Shown piece after piece: positions 1 to 10,326 of a stretch of 64,000 nt of DNA; the first letter of the stretch is position 1, and each line of letters begins with the position of its first letter. The translations under genes and the position numbers were made by a program. The DNA is taken from positions 186,001 through 250,000 of the forward strand of contig OX044360.1 in assembly GCA_943846745.1 (NCBI GenBank). Direction: 5' to 3'. Source of the stretch: Opacimonas sp002292215 (GTDB lineage: Bacteria; Pseudomonadota; Gammaproteobacteria; Enterobacterales; Alteromonadaceae). The notes under the pieces were generated by a model. That model had not been told where the DNA came from, ran no database searches, and saw nothing but the letters and a program-made list of their open reading frames with translations.

Positions 1-1
1 C

Positions 2-895
2 ATCACGACACCTGTCGGCAAGGTATTTCATACGGGAGATTGGAAACTCGATTCAAATCCTGTTGTAGGAGAGGGAGTGAATTATGATTATTTTAAACAT
101 CTCGCGACGCAAGATATTGATGCGATGGTGTGCGATTCAACCAATGCGTTAAAGCATGGTAACTCGGTATCAGAGAGCGCTTGTGAAGCTGGACTCTATC
201 ATTATATCAATAGTGCACCCAAACGAGTGGTAGTCGCATGTTTTGCTTCAAATATAGCTCGGTTAATTACGATTGCTCGCATAGCGCAACAGACTCAACG
301 ACGGATGGCGGTGTTTGGGCGTTCTCTTGTGAATATGATCGGGATCGCTCGTCGCACCGGATATTGGCCTGAGGACTGTCAATTAATTGATCGTCGTCAT
401 GTTGGGTATTTACCCGAGGAAGAGGTATTAATTGTAGCAACGGGCTCACAAGGAGAGCCTAAAGCAGCATTGAATCAGCTCGCTAAAGATACTCACCGTG
501 ATATTTCTCTTACTTCCCAAGATACGATCATTTTTAGCACGATAGTTATTCCTGGAAATGAACAGCCGATAGAGCAATTAGTAAAGTTATTTACTCAGCG
601 TCAGATACAAGTAGTACAAGCACACGATAGTGTGTTGCCGATCCATGCATCTGGGCATCCTAACGAACAAGAGCTTAGAAGTATGTATCGTTGGGTGCAG
701 CCTAAGATTAGTGTGCCCGTCCATGGCGAGGCTGCGCACTTGCAACGCCATGGTGATATTGCAAAAGACTGTGGCGTTAAATCAACATTAGTCGGTGCCA
801 ATGGCGATTTATTTCAGTTATCGGCGCCGGTAATGATGAAGCGCGGTGCGGTAAATGCTAAACGCATTGCGATCAAGCGTGATGCTAAAACATAA
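2..895 (+). CDS. RNase J-type MBL-fold/beta-CASP hydrolase, 3' part
   Basis: The gene enters from the left edge. The frame is open from base 2, and a GTG at 77 is internal because coding similarity continues upstream of it: the first residues include HTGDWK, a motif of metallo-beta-lactamase RNA hydrolases. Further motifs are VCDSTNA, the beta-CASP segment VVACFASNIARL, VATGSQGEP, and near the end HASGHPNEQEL and VPVHGEAAHL with metal-binding and RNA-contacting histidines. The family (RNase J and relatives) cleaves or trims RNA in the cytoplasm, using two zinc ions. This one has a short C-terminus and seems to lack the long C-terminal domain of Firmicute RNase J, as in the shorter proteobacterial relatives. 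The exact substrate cannot be inferred. The N-terminal HxHxDH metal site lies outside the window. Confidence 0.85.
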   Translation: MTTPVGKVFHTGDWKLDSNPVVGEGVNYDYFKHLATQDIDAMVCDSTNALKHGNSVSESACEAGLYHYINSAPKRVVVACFASNIARLITIARIAQQTQRRMAVFGRSLVNMIGIARRTGYWPEDCQLIDRRHVGYLPEEEVLIVATGSQGEPKAALNQLAKDTHRDISLTSQDTIIFSTIVIPGNEQPIEQLVKLFTQRQIQVVQAHDSVLPIHASGHPNEQELRSMYRWVQPKISVPVHGEAAHLQRHGDIAKDCGVKSTLVGANGDLFQLSAPVMMKRGAVNAKRIAIKRDAKT

Positions 896-1049
896 TTTGT
901 AATCAGGGATATCAATAAAAGGCGCTGTGGTTGTTTTACACGTTTATGCATCGTACCGCTTATGCGCAAGTCTAAATAGGCTTAAAATACTCATGATTGA
1001 TTAATAGTAGACGGTATTTCGGGACAGAGTAGATAGTTGTCTGGATTTT

Positions 1050-1421
1050 CTATTTACTTTCTGTCTCTCGCGGTTTGGTTTTAGTGAATTGAGCAGTATG
1101 AAATAACCAACTAATGATATAAAGCAAATTACCCAAAGCATAGAAACAGATGAAAATTAAAAATGTTTCAGGAGTAATGATGAGATTGACCGATTCTGAT
1201 ACGAGCAATAATAGATTGGCCAATAAACCTGAAAAATAAAATGACGCTGCGGTATCCGATACGTCTTTTGAGTTAATCAACAACGGCAAAAATGAGAAAA
1301 TAACTACAGCCATATAGTGATTGTGAATTAGGGTTTTGTGATACATAAACCAGACTAATAACGCGACAAGGGCATAGCTTGCAATCGTTGCAAACGCAAT
1401 GAGTTTAAGTAATCGGTGCAC
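1050..1421 (-). CDS. Small hypothetical inner-membrane protein
   Basis: The 123-residue product is strongly hydrophobic, with about four membrane segments (roughly residues 5-27, 35-50, 61-80 and 84-108) and a short basic C-terminal tail (TKTKPRE). I do not recognise a family. It stands alone, convergent with the RNase J-type gene to its left and divergent from the GGDEF-EAL gene to its right. There is little sequence between it and either neighbour that would suggest an operon. The reading frame looks real because of its length, its consistent membrane topology and the lack of a competing gene on the other strand. Confidence 0.6.
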   Translation of the reverse strand: MHRLLKLIAFATIASYALVALLVWFMYHKTLIHNHYMAVVIFSFLPLLINSKDVSDTAASFYFSGLLANLLLLVSESVNLIITPETFLIFICFYALGNLLYIISWLFHTAQFTKTKPRETESK

Positions 1422-1550
1422 AGTAAATCCTTTTAGAGTTGAGCAGTATAACTATAGACGGACTTGTATTGAGCGCAAATATTTAATACTTTTATATATC
1501 TGTCGATAACCTTCTTTATATATTGTTAAGTAATAATCATAATCCATGGA

Positions 1551-3914
1551 TTGGATAAAAGTAGGTTTGATGTGAAGCAAGGACGTTTTGTTGATTGGTA
1601 CCGAAACATAGCCTTTTTATTGGTTATTTGTTGTGCGTGTATGTTTAGTATACCTGCACTGGCCGCAGTATCATCTTCTATAGCCGCAGAAACGATTCCA
1701 TCCAATACCCATCATCCTATCTGGGCATCGCCGTTAGCCTGTGCGTTATATTTATTGATTGTATTAGGGGCGTCAGTCATTTGGGCTGCATATCGGCAAA
1801 AACACGCCCAGCAATTAATGTTGGCGTACAAAAAACTACAAAAAATTAAAGACCGTTTGAGTAATGCAATGGCAGGGAGTAACTCGCATGTCTGGGAGTA
1901 TCATCGTGATGACAAAACGATTACGGCTGCTCGCTTTACAGATGATTTGGGCTATACCCGAGGGAAAACAATTTCCTTTGATAGATTTTTAGGCATAATT
2001 CATCGCCGTGATAAAGAAAAGTATCTACATGCCTGGAACGCCTTTTTGAATACTGAGTCGACTAAACTCGATGTGGCGTATCGTTTGGTGAGTGTTGAGG
2101 GTAAGAGCTATTGGTATCGAGATTTAGGTAATTTTATTAAAGATGATAACGATAACTCGTTTGTCGTAACGGGCACTTACAACAACATTACTGATTCGAT
2201 GCGAGTGCAAGAACAAATTAGAATATTCAGTGATGCCTTTAAAAACACCCACGATTGGGTGTTGATTTTGGCTCGCAATGGCAAGTTTGTCGGTGCTAAT
2301 CCTGCGTTATATCAGCGTTTTGAGCTCTCGGAGGATGAAGATTTAACGGTTCAATTGATGCAAAAGTTTCACAGTGATCAGGCAATGCAGGTACAAATGT
2401 TTAGCTTGATAGAGCAATTAAAACCAGGTGGATTTCATAAAGAGTTCATGCAACTCACTATTCCTAATGGGCCGGTGGTTGATATTATGTTGACGGTTAA
2501 AGCAATAGAAAATACGTATGAAACACATTTAATTGATAATTATATGATCATCATGACGGATATCACAGAACAAAAAAATGCTGAACGTGAATTAATACGA
2601 ATTGCAAATTATGATGATTTGACTGGGTTAATTAACCGAAATCTATTGATGGATCGGTTACTGCACGGTATTGAACAATGTTACCGTCATAACCGACAAC
2701 TAGGCGTTATTTTTATTGATTTGGATCGGTTTAAACCGATCAATGATTCACTTGGACATGAAGCTGGTGATACTGTGTTACGGGCTATCGGACAGCGCTT
2801 AAAAGATAATTTTAGAGCGAATGATTCAGTGGCACGTTTGGGTGGCGATGAATTTGTGGTACTCGTGGACGCAATTGAACATATCGAACACTTATATCCG
2901 ATTTTAGATAATTTGATCAAGTTGATTGAAATGCCAGTGGAATTGGAAAAACAAACGGTGAGTGTTTCTTGTAGTTTGGGTATCAGCGTCTATCCACAAG
3001 ATGGCGAAACGGCACAAGAGTTAATCCGCAATGCTGATATCGCGATGTACTATGCAAAAGGTCAGGCGCATTCGGGGTATCAATTTTATACCGAAGAAAT
3101 GAATGAAACTGCGCGTGAACATTTGATTATGCAAAATAAAATCAAAGTAGGGCATGAACGAAAAGAATTCTTGAATCATTATCAAGCGATTTTTGATATG
3201 GACTTAGATGAAATCGTCGGTTTTGAGTTATTAATGCGCTGGAAAAGTGGTCTCCAATATATCTCTCCAGAGCAATTTATTCCGATTGCCGAAGAAATAG
3301 GCATGATCATGGATATGACTCGCGATGCGATATTACGAGGGATTAAAGATACGGTGCAATGGTATGCATCTGGATTTGATGGTTATTTATCAGTAAATCT
3401 ATCAGCGCGTCATTTTGATACGTATTTTGATGTCAGTGAAATTCTAGCTTGGCTGCAATATTATCACTTACCCGCCTCGGCGATTCGCTTTGAGATCACT
3501 GAGAACGTATTAGTTAGAGATAATCAAAAAGTGTTAAGTTATATGCAAGCTATCTCTGATGCAGGGTTTATTATTGCATTGGATGATTTTGGTACGGGGT
3601 TTTCCTCCTTACGCTATCTCAAAGACTTTCCATTTGATGTGATTAAGATAGATAAATCATTTGTTGATGGAATAGGTAAAGATAAAAATGACGAAGTGAT
3701 CGTGTTGACGACCATTGCGATGGCCAAAAGTCTGAATATGAAATGCATTGCCGAAGGAATTGAAACAGAAGAGCAAGTTGATTTTTTCAAGGAACATGAC
3801 TGCCGATTTTTGCAAGGGTACTATTTATCTAGACCCTCACCGAGTTTAGAAACTTTCGACTTTTTACGAGAAAATCTGCAAAATAGTAAACAAAACTCAA
3901 CAATTGAACAGTAA
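1551..3914 (+). CDS. Membrane-bound PAS-PAS-GGDEF-EAL cyclic-di-GMP enzyme
   Basis: The protein makes and/or degrades cyclic-di-GMP at the inner membrane. Two hydrophobic segments (about residues 20-40 and 61-81) flank a very short periplasmic loop. Two PAS-like regions follow (about 95-215 and 220-345), then GGDEF (about 350-510) and EAL (about 525-780). The GGDEF motif is canonical at 431-435, and an RxxD inhibitory site (422-425) sits five residues before it. The EAL signature reads ELL at E559; the other EAL catalytic blocks are present (SVNLSARHF, FEITENVL, DDFGTGFSS, IKIDKSF, IAEGIET), so both activities are plausible. The listed start is a TTG without a clear ribosome site. GTG at 1572 has AGTAGG six bases upstream and is a credible alternative, giving 780 residues. 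Confidence 0.9.
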   Translation: MDKSRFDVKQGRFVDWYRNIAFLLVICCACMFSIPALAAVSSSIAAETIPSNTHHPIWASPLACALYLLIVLGASVIWAAYRQKHAQQLMLAYKKLQKIKDRLSNAMAGSNSHVWEYHRDDKTITAARFTDDLGYTRGKTISFDRFLGIIHRRDKEKYLHAWNAFLNTESTKLDVAYRLVSVEGKSYWYRDLGNFIKDDNDNSFVVTGTYNNITDSMRVQEQIRIFSDAFKNTHDWVLILARNGKFVGANPALYQRFELSEDEDLTVQLMQKFHSDQAMQVQMFSLIEQLKPGGFHKEFMQLTIPNGPVVDIMLTVKAIENTYETHLIDNYMIIMTDITEQKNAERELIRIANYDDLTGLINRNLLMDRLLHGIEQCYRHNRQLGVIFIDLDRFKPINDSLGHEAGDTVLRAIGQRLKDNFRANDSVARLGGDEFVVLVDAIEHIEHLYPILDNLIKLIEMPVELEKQTVSVSCSLGISVYPQDGETAQELIRNADIAMYYAKGQAHSGYQFYTEEMNETAREHLIMQNKIKVGHERKEFLNHYQAIFDMDLDEIVGFELLMRWKSGLQYISPEQFIPIAEEIGMIMDMTRDAILRGIKDTVQWYASGFDGYLSVNLSARHFDTYFDVSEILAWLQYYHLPASAIRFEITENVLVRDNQKVLSYMQAISDAGFIIALDDFGTGFSSLRYLKDFPFDVIKIDKSFVDGIGKDKNDEVIVLTTIAMAKSLNMKCIAEGIETEEQVDFFKEHDCRFLQGYYLSRPSPSLETFDFLRENLQNSKQNSTIEQ

Positions 3915-4002
3915 TTTACTAAAAAAATGGTTACAATATCGTGGCAATTTGACAGATCCTATGTATTATCATTGTTAATGCGATGTTAATCATGGAGAGA
4001 GT

Positions 4003-5679
4003 ATGCCAATTAATAATAATAAAAGTGAAACCACGATGACAGAATTTAAATCCCCGCTAGCAATGTTATATTACTGGGAAAGTCAGCACGCCAATGACGT
4101 GTATTTACGTCAACCAATTAATGGGGTGATTAAAAATTTTACCTGGGCTGAATTTGGCCAAGAAGTGCGTAAAGTTGCAGCAGGCTTGCAGGCATTAAAC
4201 TTACCTAAAGGTAGTCGGATTTGTATCTTTTCTAAAAACTGCGCCGAGTGGTTTATTACCGATTTAGGGATCATGATGGCAGGGCACGTATCGGTGCCTA
4301 TTTTTGCTACTGCTGGTGGTGAAACCGTTAATTATGTATTAGAACATGCTGATGTGCAGTTAATGTTCGTCGGTAAATTAGATAAAATGGAAAAGGCAGT
4401 TGCGCCCATTCCTGATAGCATGGCAACGGTGAGTTTTCCATATGAAGGGATCCCTGCTAAGACTTCATGGGCTGATTTTACTAATGTTGAGCCGATGGTT
4501 GGGACTCCGGATATTCAGCAAGATGACTTGATGACGATTATTTATACATCAGGGTCAACGGGGCAACCTAAGGGCGTGATGCACAGTTTTGGTACCATTA
4601 ATTGGGCTGCGAGTTCGTGTCTTACTCAGCTACATTGTAACAGCTCTGACCGGGTGATGAGTTATTTACCCCTTGCGCATATTACGGAACGAGTCATTAT
4701 TGAATTAGCGAGTCTGTATTCAGGCATGCAAGTCACGTTTGTCGAATCACTCGATACGTTCAACCATGATGTATGCGGCGCACAACCCACATTATTTGTC
4801 TCAGTGCCACGTTTGTGGACGAAGTTTCAAATGGGTGTATTGTCTAAAATACCTCAAAATAAGTTAAATATTTTACTTAGCATTCCCATTGTTAAAGGCA
4901 TTATCGCAAAAAAAATCCGTAATAAAATGGGCATTAATCAAGCGCGCTTATTTGCTTCAGGTTCTGCGCCATTAGCGCCATCGGTGATTAGATGGTTTGA
5001 AAAATTAGGTGTCAATATTTGTGAAGGCTGGGGGATGACCGAAAATGCTGCGTTTGGGACTTCCGCGGTACCATTTCGTACAGATAAAGTTGGTACGATT
5101 GGACAGGCATATGATGGCGTGGATATTCGGATTTCCGATGAAGGTGAAATTCAAGTCAAAGCACCTTGTGTGATGCTTGGATATTATTTGGAACCTGAGC
5201 AAACTGCTGAAACTATGACTGATGATGGATATTTGCGCACCGGTGATAAAGGCGAAATGGATAATGAAGGCTTTGTAAAAATCACAGGCAGACTAAAAGA
5301 AATATTCAAAACTTCTAAAGGTAAATACGTTGTCCCTGCACCTATTGAATCAATCATCGTTGAAAATACGAATATTGAGCAGGTGTGTGTGACAGGTGGC
5401 GATCTTCCTCAGCCGGTGGCGTTGATGGTCTTGTCTGAAGATGCGCAGCATTTATCCAAACATGAACTTAAAGCATCATTGTTGCACACGATGGAACATG
5501 TGAATAAGAAAGTGGAAAGTCATATGAAACTGGATCATTTTATTGTGATGTCAGAAGAGTGGACGATTGATAATGAACTGCTAACACCAACTTTAAAAGT
5601 AAAACGTCATGTATTGGAAGAACGTTTCAAAGATGTGATCCTAGCAGAGCATTCTAGTACTGTGACTTTTATAGATTAA
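4003..5679 (+). CDS. AMP-forming long-chain acyl-CoA synthetase-like protein
   Basis: This is a member of the adenylate-forming (ANL) superfamily. It activates a carboxylic acid, probably a long-chain fatty acid, with ATP and then transfers the acyl group to CoA. Visible motifs are the phosphate-binding loop YTSGSTGQPKG (residues 181-191), EGWGMTE in the A5 position, YLRTGD (A7), and GRLKEIFKTSKGKYV (A8 and the C-terminal hinge), including the conserved lysine region. At 558 residues it is a usual length for FadD-like enzymes. The start ATG has GGAGAG upstream; a second ATG at 4036 (MTEFKSPL) is an alternative. It has its own strong terminator and no obvious operon partners. Exact chain-length preference cannot be read from sequence. 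Confidence 0.9.
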   Translation: MPINNNKSETTMTEFKSPLAMLYYWESQHANDVYLRQPINGVIKNFTWAEFGQEVRKVAAGLQALNLPKGSRICIFSKNCAEWFITDLGIMMAGHVSVPIFATAGGETVNYVLEHADVQLMFVGKLDKMEKAVAPIPDSMATVSFPYEGIPAKTSWADFTNVEPMVGTPDIQQDDLMTIIYTSGSTGQPKGVMHSFGTINWAASSCLTQLHCNSSDRVMSYLPLAHITERVIIELASLYSGMQVTFVESLDTFNHDVCGAQPTLFVSVPRLWTKFQMGVLSKIPQNKLNILLSIPIVKGIIAKKIRNKMGINQARLFASGSAPLAPSVIRWFEKLGVNICEGWGMTENAAFGTSAVPFRTDKVGTIGQAYDGVDIRISDEGEIQVKAPCVMLGYYLEPEQTAETMTDDGYLRTGDKGEMDNEGFVKITGRLKEIFKTSKGKYVVPAPIESIIVENTNIEQVCVTGGDLPQPVALMVLSEDAQHLSKHELKASLLHTMEHVNKKVESHMKLDHFIVMSEEWTIDNELLTPTLKVKRHVLEERFKDVILAEHSSTVTFID

Positions 5680-5692
5680 TTATAATTGTACT

Positions 5693-5744
5693 AAAAAAGC
5701 CCTTGTTAATGATTGTTACAGCAATTATTAACAAGGGCTTTTTT
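5693..5744 (+). terminator. Rho-independent terminator of the acyl-CoA synthetase gene
   Basis: Long perfect inverted repeat: left arm 5693-5710 and right arm 5727-5744 can pair over 18 bases, with core GCCCTTGTTAAT/ATTAACAAGGGC. It is followed by a T run on the + strand and preceded by an A run, so it could also work in the opposite direction. Confidence 0.9.
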
Positions 5745-5844
5745 GTGGCCTAACTATTTATAAATTTGTTTTTAAATAAATCATATGTCACTGGGCTTTA
5801 ATTTATAAGCTTCTGCCTTTAACCCGATCAGCTCGACCGATAGA

Positions 5845-5985
5845 TTACAATGCTCTAGGCATTCCGCCATCCACAGCACTCTCACTAAGAACTTCTCTTA
5901 TTGCAGTATGTAATCTATTTATAATTTCCTGTTTGGATTCGATTATGACAATAAAGACACAGTTGCAATGCCATGGGGTAACTAC
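5845..5985 (-). pseudogene. Short open frame, possible gene remnant
   Basis: On the minus strand a frame is open for 46 codons with no ATG, GTG or TTG start, between the dUTPase gene and the terminator at 5693-5744. The C-terminal part has protein-like composition (for example ESKQEIINRLHTAIREVL, then GGMPRAL and a stop). A stop lies just upstream at 5986-5988. I cannot assign a family. It may be the decayed tail of a gene formerly located after the dUTPase gene, or chance. The rest of 5745-6000 shows nothing else recognisable. Confidence 0.25.
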
Positions 5986-6000
5986 TTACCGCTAGTAAAA

Positions 6001-6654
6001 TTACTGCGGGTAACGTAACTTCAATTCAGCATAAACCGCTTCAGCATATTGTGGCATATTGGCGTCTAAGGCTTCGAGTACGTCAACTAGATGTTCATTG
6101 TCTTCACGACCTTGCCATTCTTTGTGGTATGTACCTTCTTTATAACCGTGATCTTGGCGGAAAAAGTTTAAGATATTTTTGCCAACGTATTGTTCGAATA
6201 ACGTATCGCTAGACATTTCACATTGTTCAATAATGAACATAAACAAACCGACATCAAAACGTTTCGCTGCGGCTAAACCTGTCATTAATTCAAGGTTATC
6301 GAGTAAAGACTGTGTGCCAAATTGGTAATCAATTTCATCGAATGCAACGGACTTGCTAGGGGTGCCTAATTCTAAAGCAATTGCATTAGCGCTAGCTGTA
6401 ATATCACCCTGAAATTTGATAATGATGTGCGAGAGTGCAAAATGCCAAATATCGACGCATTCCATTTGCAGTTGGGGCAAGTCTTTTTCTTGTGCTTTCC
6501 ACCATTTCCAGCCGTGATGCTCGATAGCTTCAACTGATTCCACCATAGCTGCTCGCATAAAGCCATACCCAGCATTCATCCAATCAGGATTAACTTTAGT
6601 GTTCATTTTCTGTTGTAGTTCAAGCATAGTAGCGAGTTGTTGAGCGTTGAGCAT
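6001..6654 (-). CDS. Dimeric all-alpha dUTP diphosphatase
   Basis: The protein belongs to the all-alpha NTP pyrophosphatase superfamily, dimeric dUTPase type. It hydrolyses dUTP to dUMP and pyrophosphate, keeping uracil out of DNA and supplying dUMP for dTMP synthesis. The metal-binding acidic helices are visible as ESVEAIEH (about residues 38-45) and ECVDIWHF (about 65-72), with the aromatic substrate region HHGWKWWK in between. I chose the ATG at 6654 (MLNAQQLATML, 217 residues). The frame stays open upstream to 6804, but that extension is rich in Cys and hydrophobic residues and looks untranslated. It is unrelated in sequence to the trimeric beta-barrel Dut of E. coli. It is a single gene with no operon partners. 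Confidence 0.85.
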   Translation of the reverse strand: MLNAQQLATMLELQQKMNTKVNPDWMNAGYGFMRAAMVESVEAIEHHGWKWWKAQEKDLPQLQMECVDIWHFALSHIIIKFQGDITASANAIALELGTPSKSVAFDEIDYQFGTQSLLDNLELMTGLAAAKRFDVGLFMFIIEQCEMSSDTLFEQYVGKNILNFFRQDHGYKEGTYHKEWQGREDNEHLVDVLEALDANMPQYAEAVYAELKLRYPQ

Positions 6655-6921
6655 AATGTTCTCATTCAATAGTAAATTATTGCTAGTGTAAACCTTTTCG
6701 GCAATTGGGTTAAGACACAAATGGCAAATAAATAGTTTTGCAAAAACTGATCTTGCATAAGCGCCCATGATCATGTTTACTTGAGTTCTGAACTGTATAA
6801 ACATACATGTATATTATTTGTGCGATTTATTCGTGTTAACGGCTGTATTTGATTGAATATTGTACAGTTTTGGTGTTGGTTGCGATCTTGCTTTTGGTTA
6901 GATTAAAAGGAAATTATTATT

Positions 6922-9900
6922 ATGTTTCATGTCGTCCCCTCTAATAAACAAGAGTTATTAACACAAGTGTTAATCGCGTTTATTCAAGATGACTATGCTG
7001 CTAATAAGCGGCACGTGTTTGATTGCGCGTCGATTGTTGTCGAGAGTCAGGGAATGAAGCATTATCTCAATATGGAAATAGCTAAACAAACTGGTTTAGC
7101 AATGAATATTGATTACCCTTTAGTATCTCGAGAAATATATCGTATATGTCGTCTTGTATTAGGAGATGATGTACCACATGATTCGCCCTATAAACGAGAG
7201 TACTTGGTCTGGAATATCTACGCTATTTTGCAATCTCCCGAATTTATTAGCGATCCCAAGGCCTTATTAGCCAATGCCTATTGGCAATCTCAAAACGACG
7301 CTAACTTACAATGTTTCCGTTTGGCAAAACAAGTAGCAGATATATTTGAACAATATTCTATCTATCGTAGTGACTGGCTAGAACAGTGGGAGCTTGGCAT
7401 TACGTTAGGATTATCCGAAGCTTTAGAGCCTTGGCAACAACTTATTTGGCTTAAGCTGACACAGCACAACTCCCAACATCCAGCACAATTACGAGCTGCT
7501 GCGATAGCGGGCTTAGGGAAAGCAGCTGAGACGTTACCAGATCCACTGTATATTTTTGCGGTGAATACATTATCTCCCACACAGATCAAGTTTTTTACGG
7601 AAGTGGCGAAGCACACTGATGTTTATTTGTTTTTCCTCAATCCGTGCAGCGAATATTGGGGAGATTTGGTGAGTGATAAAGTTGCATTAAAGCGTCAGTT
7701 GGCCTCAAGTGTTGAATTACTCCAAGCTGATGAACAATCTCATCCGTTATTAGCAAATCTTGGGAGTCAAGGTCGGACCTTGTTTAATCAATTACAAGAT
7801 ATTCAGTATCCTGACATTACGGATAATCAACTATTTGTCGCTCCTCGGATTAACTTAAATGACTCACCGTCTCTGTTACATACTATTCAGGAAGATATAG
7901 CATCAGGTAAGCTTAATCGAACTAATCACAACGACGAGCTTTACGATAACTCAGTCCAGATTCACAGTTGTTACAGTCCTGTGCGCGAAGTACAAGTATT
8001 GCACGATGAATTACTTCGCGTATTACAGAATGATCCTAATTTAGAACCTCACGAAATTCTCGTTATGTGTCCCTCTGTTGAAGAATATGCCCCATTTGTG
8101 AATAGTGTTTTCCGTCCTATTTATAAGCCTCAGCCAGAGGGAACACCCCAGCTAGTTTGTTCTATCGCAGATCGCGCTCCGTTGGATAGTGAATCGGCAG
8201 TCATGATGTTTTTGGATATGTTAGCGTTACCAGATAGCCGTTTTTCGGTATTAAAAATCATTGATTATTTGCATATCCCTATGGTGCAAACGAAGCTTTC
8301 ACTAACGTCTGATGAACTTGATTTGTGTCAACTTTGGTTGGAGCAAGCTAACATCAAATGGGGCGTCAATGCGGACCATAAAAAAGTAATTATTAACAGT
8401 GACGTTAGTGACGATGTGTATTCCTGGGAATGGGGTCTACAGCGTTTAGCGTTGGGATGTTTGCATAGTGCTGCAGCCGGACAACCAGCAGATTACGATT
8501 ATGTTATTTCGATCGAAGGGTTAAATTCTCGTGTGTTAGCTAAACTGTTACTGTTAATCGATCAACTAAAACAGTTTCGACACACTTTATCCGGAGCAAA
8601 GGGCATAAAACAGTGGGTTGAAATATTACTAGAGATGTTGGACCAACTGTTTGCTAATCCAAATCAAGAAGAACAGGTCCTAAAGACGATTCAACATGTA
8701 ATAACTGATTTGGGGCAACAAGTTGAATTTGCAGATTATGATGGGGAATTAGAATTGCCCATCATCAGAGAAAGCTTAACTGTTCGCTTTGGCATACCAG
8801 ATGCTCTCAACCAATTTTTAACTGGGCAAGTAACCTTCAGTTCAATGGTCCCTATGCGTAGTGTGCCATTTAAAATGATTTGTATCTTAGGCTTAAATGA
8901 CGGTGTTTTCCCTCGAGTTTCAGCACCGAACAGTATAGATTTAATTGCGAGCAGTAAGCCGCGAAAGGGCGATCGTTCGCGCCGAAATGAAGATCGCTAT
9001 TTATTTTTAGAGGCGATTTTGTCGGCTAGAGAATATTTATATTTGAGCTATCAAGGACAAAGTGTAAAAGACAATCAAACGTTAGAGCCCAGTTTGGTAT
9101 TGCAAGAATTTATTGATTACCTAAATAATAAATTTATTACGCCTACACCGTTTGCGGATAAGATTATTCACACGCAACCATTACAGCCATTTAGCCCATC
9201 GTTATTTGACACTATGTCAAAACATTACCAAGCCAAAGGTTCCTATGATCAAGGGTGGTTGTCGTTAGCTCGACATCAACCGCAGATTCAAGATGTCTCG
9301 CTGTTAAACGTAGACAAAACACTCTACCTTAATGATACAGACTTGATCAATATGTTGAAAAACCCATTCAAATTATTAGTAAATAACCAATATAATGTGT
9401 TTTTAGAAGAGTTCATTAATCTTAATACGGATATTGAACCATTCAACCTAGATCCTTTGACTAAAGATAAGTTGTTGGGAGCTGCGGTCACGCATGCGCT
9501 AGAAATTCGTTCCGGTATTGATGTTGATGCGGTTCATGATTATCGTCAAGCGCTAATCAATCGCGGCGACATTTCGAGTTGGATGCTTGAAAATTCAGAT
9601 ATGCTACCTTACCGGGATGCTGCAAATGTGATTGCTCAAGCATTATCAGAGGTTGAGTTAACACCCAATATTCGCCATATTAATCTGCATAAAAGTGTCA
9701 ATAATGTGGATTTTCATCTTCAGGCGAGCATTGCAATGGATGATAATTATCATTCTGATACTTTGATCCATAAAGAAATATCGAGTAATAAAAAAATCGA
9801 ATTCAGTTTAGTTACGCTATTTAGGCATTGCTGTAAGCTTTGTTATTTCTCGCAATCTGGGCCGACGACGTTGCGGTATTTAAAAGCTAAAACTCAAAAC

Positions 9901-10326
9901 AAACAACCTACATTTGGCATTGAGGCAGTGACAATTCCCGCTGACCATATTAGTGTCAATCAAGCTGAAGAGATCCTTGAGTTGTTATTACATGTCTATC
10001 AGCATGCTATGCAGAGACCAACGTTTATTCATTGGGCACTTAACACCGATTTACACTCATTATTACCTGATGATAAATCCTGTTATAGCGAGATTCCTAA
10101 CATAGAATATGTTCTAGATGGTTATGGAGAACAACGTCAAGATAAATTCAGTGGCATGAAATGGTTTTTAAATACCTATTGTCTTTGGTTATTTCCACAA
10201 GGGTTTACCCATCAAGATATTGACCTCACATTGTTATCAAAACTGTATTTAAATCCCTTTATTAAACAAGCTGTTGAGGGAGCATTCATTGTCCCTGCTA
10301 AAAAATCAAAAGCGGGGACGAAATAA
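6922..10326 (+). CDS. recC: Exodeoxyribonuclease V subunit gamma (RecC)
   Basis: RecC is the subunit of RecBCD that splits the DNA ends and recognises Chi during double-strand-break repair and degradation of linear DNA. The product (1134 residues, close to the E. coli length of about 1120) starts with the typical FHVVPSNKQELLTQVL and has the helicase-like fold with degenerate motifs. Recognisable blocks are the ESQGMKHYL segment, DPNLEPHEILVMCPSVEEYAP, CSIADRAP, and CILGLNDGVFPR around residues 654-665. The start ATG has AAGGAAA upstream. Its TAA stop overlaps the ATG of recB (TAATG), so translation is coupled. The order recC-recB-recD lacks the ptrA protease gene that lies between recC and recB in E. 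coli. Confidence 0.97.
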   Translation: MFHVVPSNKQELLTQVLIAFIQDDYAANKRHVFDCASIVVESQGMKHYLNMEIAKQTGLAMNIDYPLVSREIYRICRLVLGDDVPHDSPYKREYLVWNIYAILQSPEFISDPKALLANAYWQSQNDANLQCFRLAKQVADIFEQYSIYRSDWLEQWELGITLGLSEALEPWQQLIWLKLTQHNSQHPAQLRAAAIAGLGKAAETLPDPLYIFAVNTLSPTQIKFFTEVAKHTDVYLFFLNPCSEYWGDLVSDKVALKRQLASSVELLQADEQSHPLLANLGSQGRTLFNQLQDIQYPDITDNQLFVAPRINLNDSPSLLHTIQEDIASGKLNRTNHNDELYDNSVQIHSCYSPVREVQVLHDELLRVLQNDPNLEPHEILVMCPSVEEYAPFVNSVFRPIYKPQPEGTPQLVCSIADRAPLDSESAVMMFLDMLALPDSRFSVLKIIDYLHIPMVQTKLSLTSDELDLCQLWLEQANIKWGVNADHKKVIINSDVSDDVYSWEWGLQRLALGCLHSAAAGQPADYDYVISIEGLNSRVLAKLLLLIDQLKQFRHTLSGAKGIKQWVEILLEMLDQLFANPNQEEQVLKTIQHVITDLGQQVEFADYDGELELPIIRESLTVRFGIPDALNQFLTGQVTFSSMVPMRSVPFKMICILGLNDGVFPRVSAPNSIDLIASSKPRKGDRSRRNEDRYLFLEAILSAREYLYLSYQGQSVKDNQTLEPSLVLQEFIDYLNNKFITPTPFADKIIHTQPLQPFSPSLFDTMSKHYQAKGSYDQGWLSLARHQPQIQDVSLLNVDKTLYLNDTDLINMLKNPFKLLVNNQYNVFLEEFINLNTDIEPFNLDPLTKDKLLGAAVTHALEIRSGIDVDAVHDYRQALINRGDISSWMLENSDMLPYRDAANVIAQALSEVELTPNIRHINLHKSVNNVDFHLQASIAMDDNYHSDTLIHKEISSNKKIEFSLVTLFRHCCKLCYFSQSGPTTLRYLKAKTQNKQPTFGIEAVTIPADHISVNQAEEILELLLHVYQHAMQRPTFIHWALNTDLHSLLPDDKSCYSEIPNIEYVLDGYGEQRQDKFSGMKWFLNTYCLWLFPQGFTHQDIDLTLLSKLYLNPFIKQAVEGAFIVPAKKSKAGTK

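Noticed and set aside
5815..5870. tRNA fragment suggested by a CCGCCA end
   Set aside because: No T-arm GGTTC or matching acceptor and anticodon stems could be formed.
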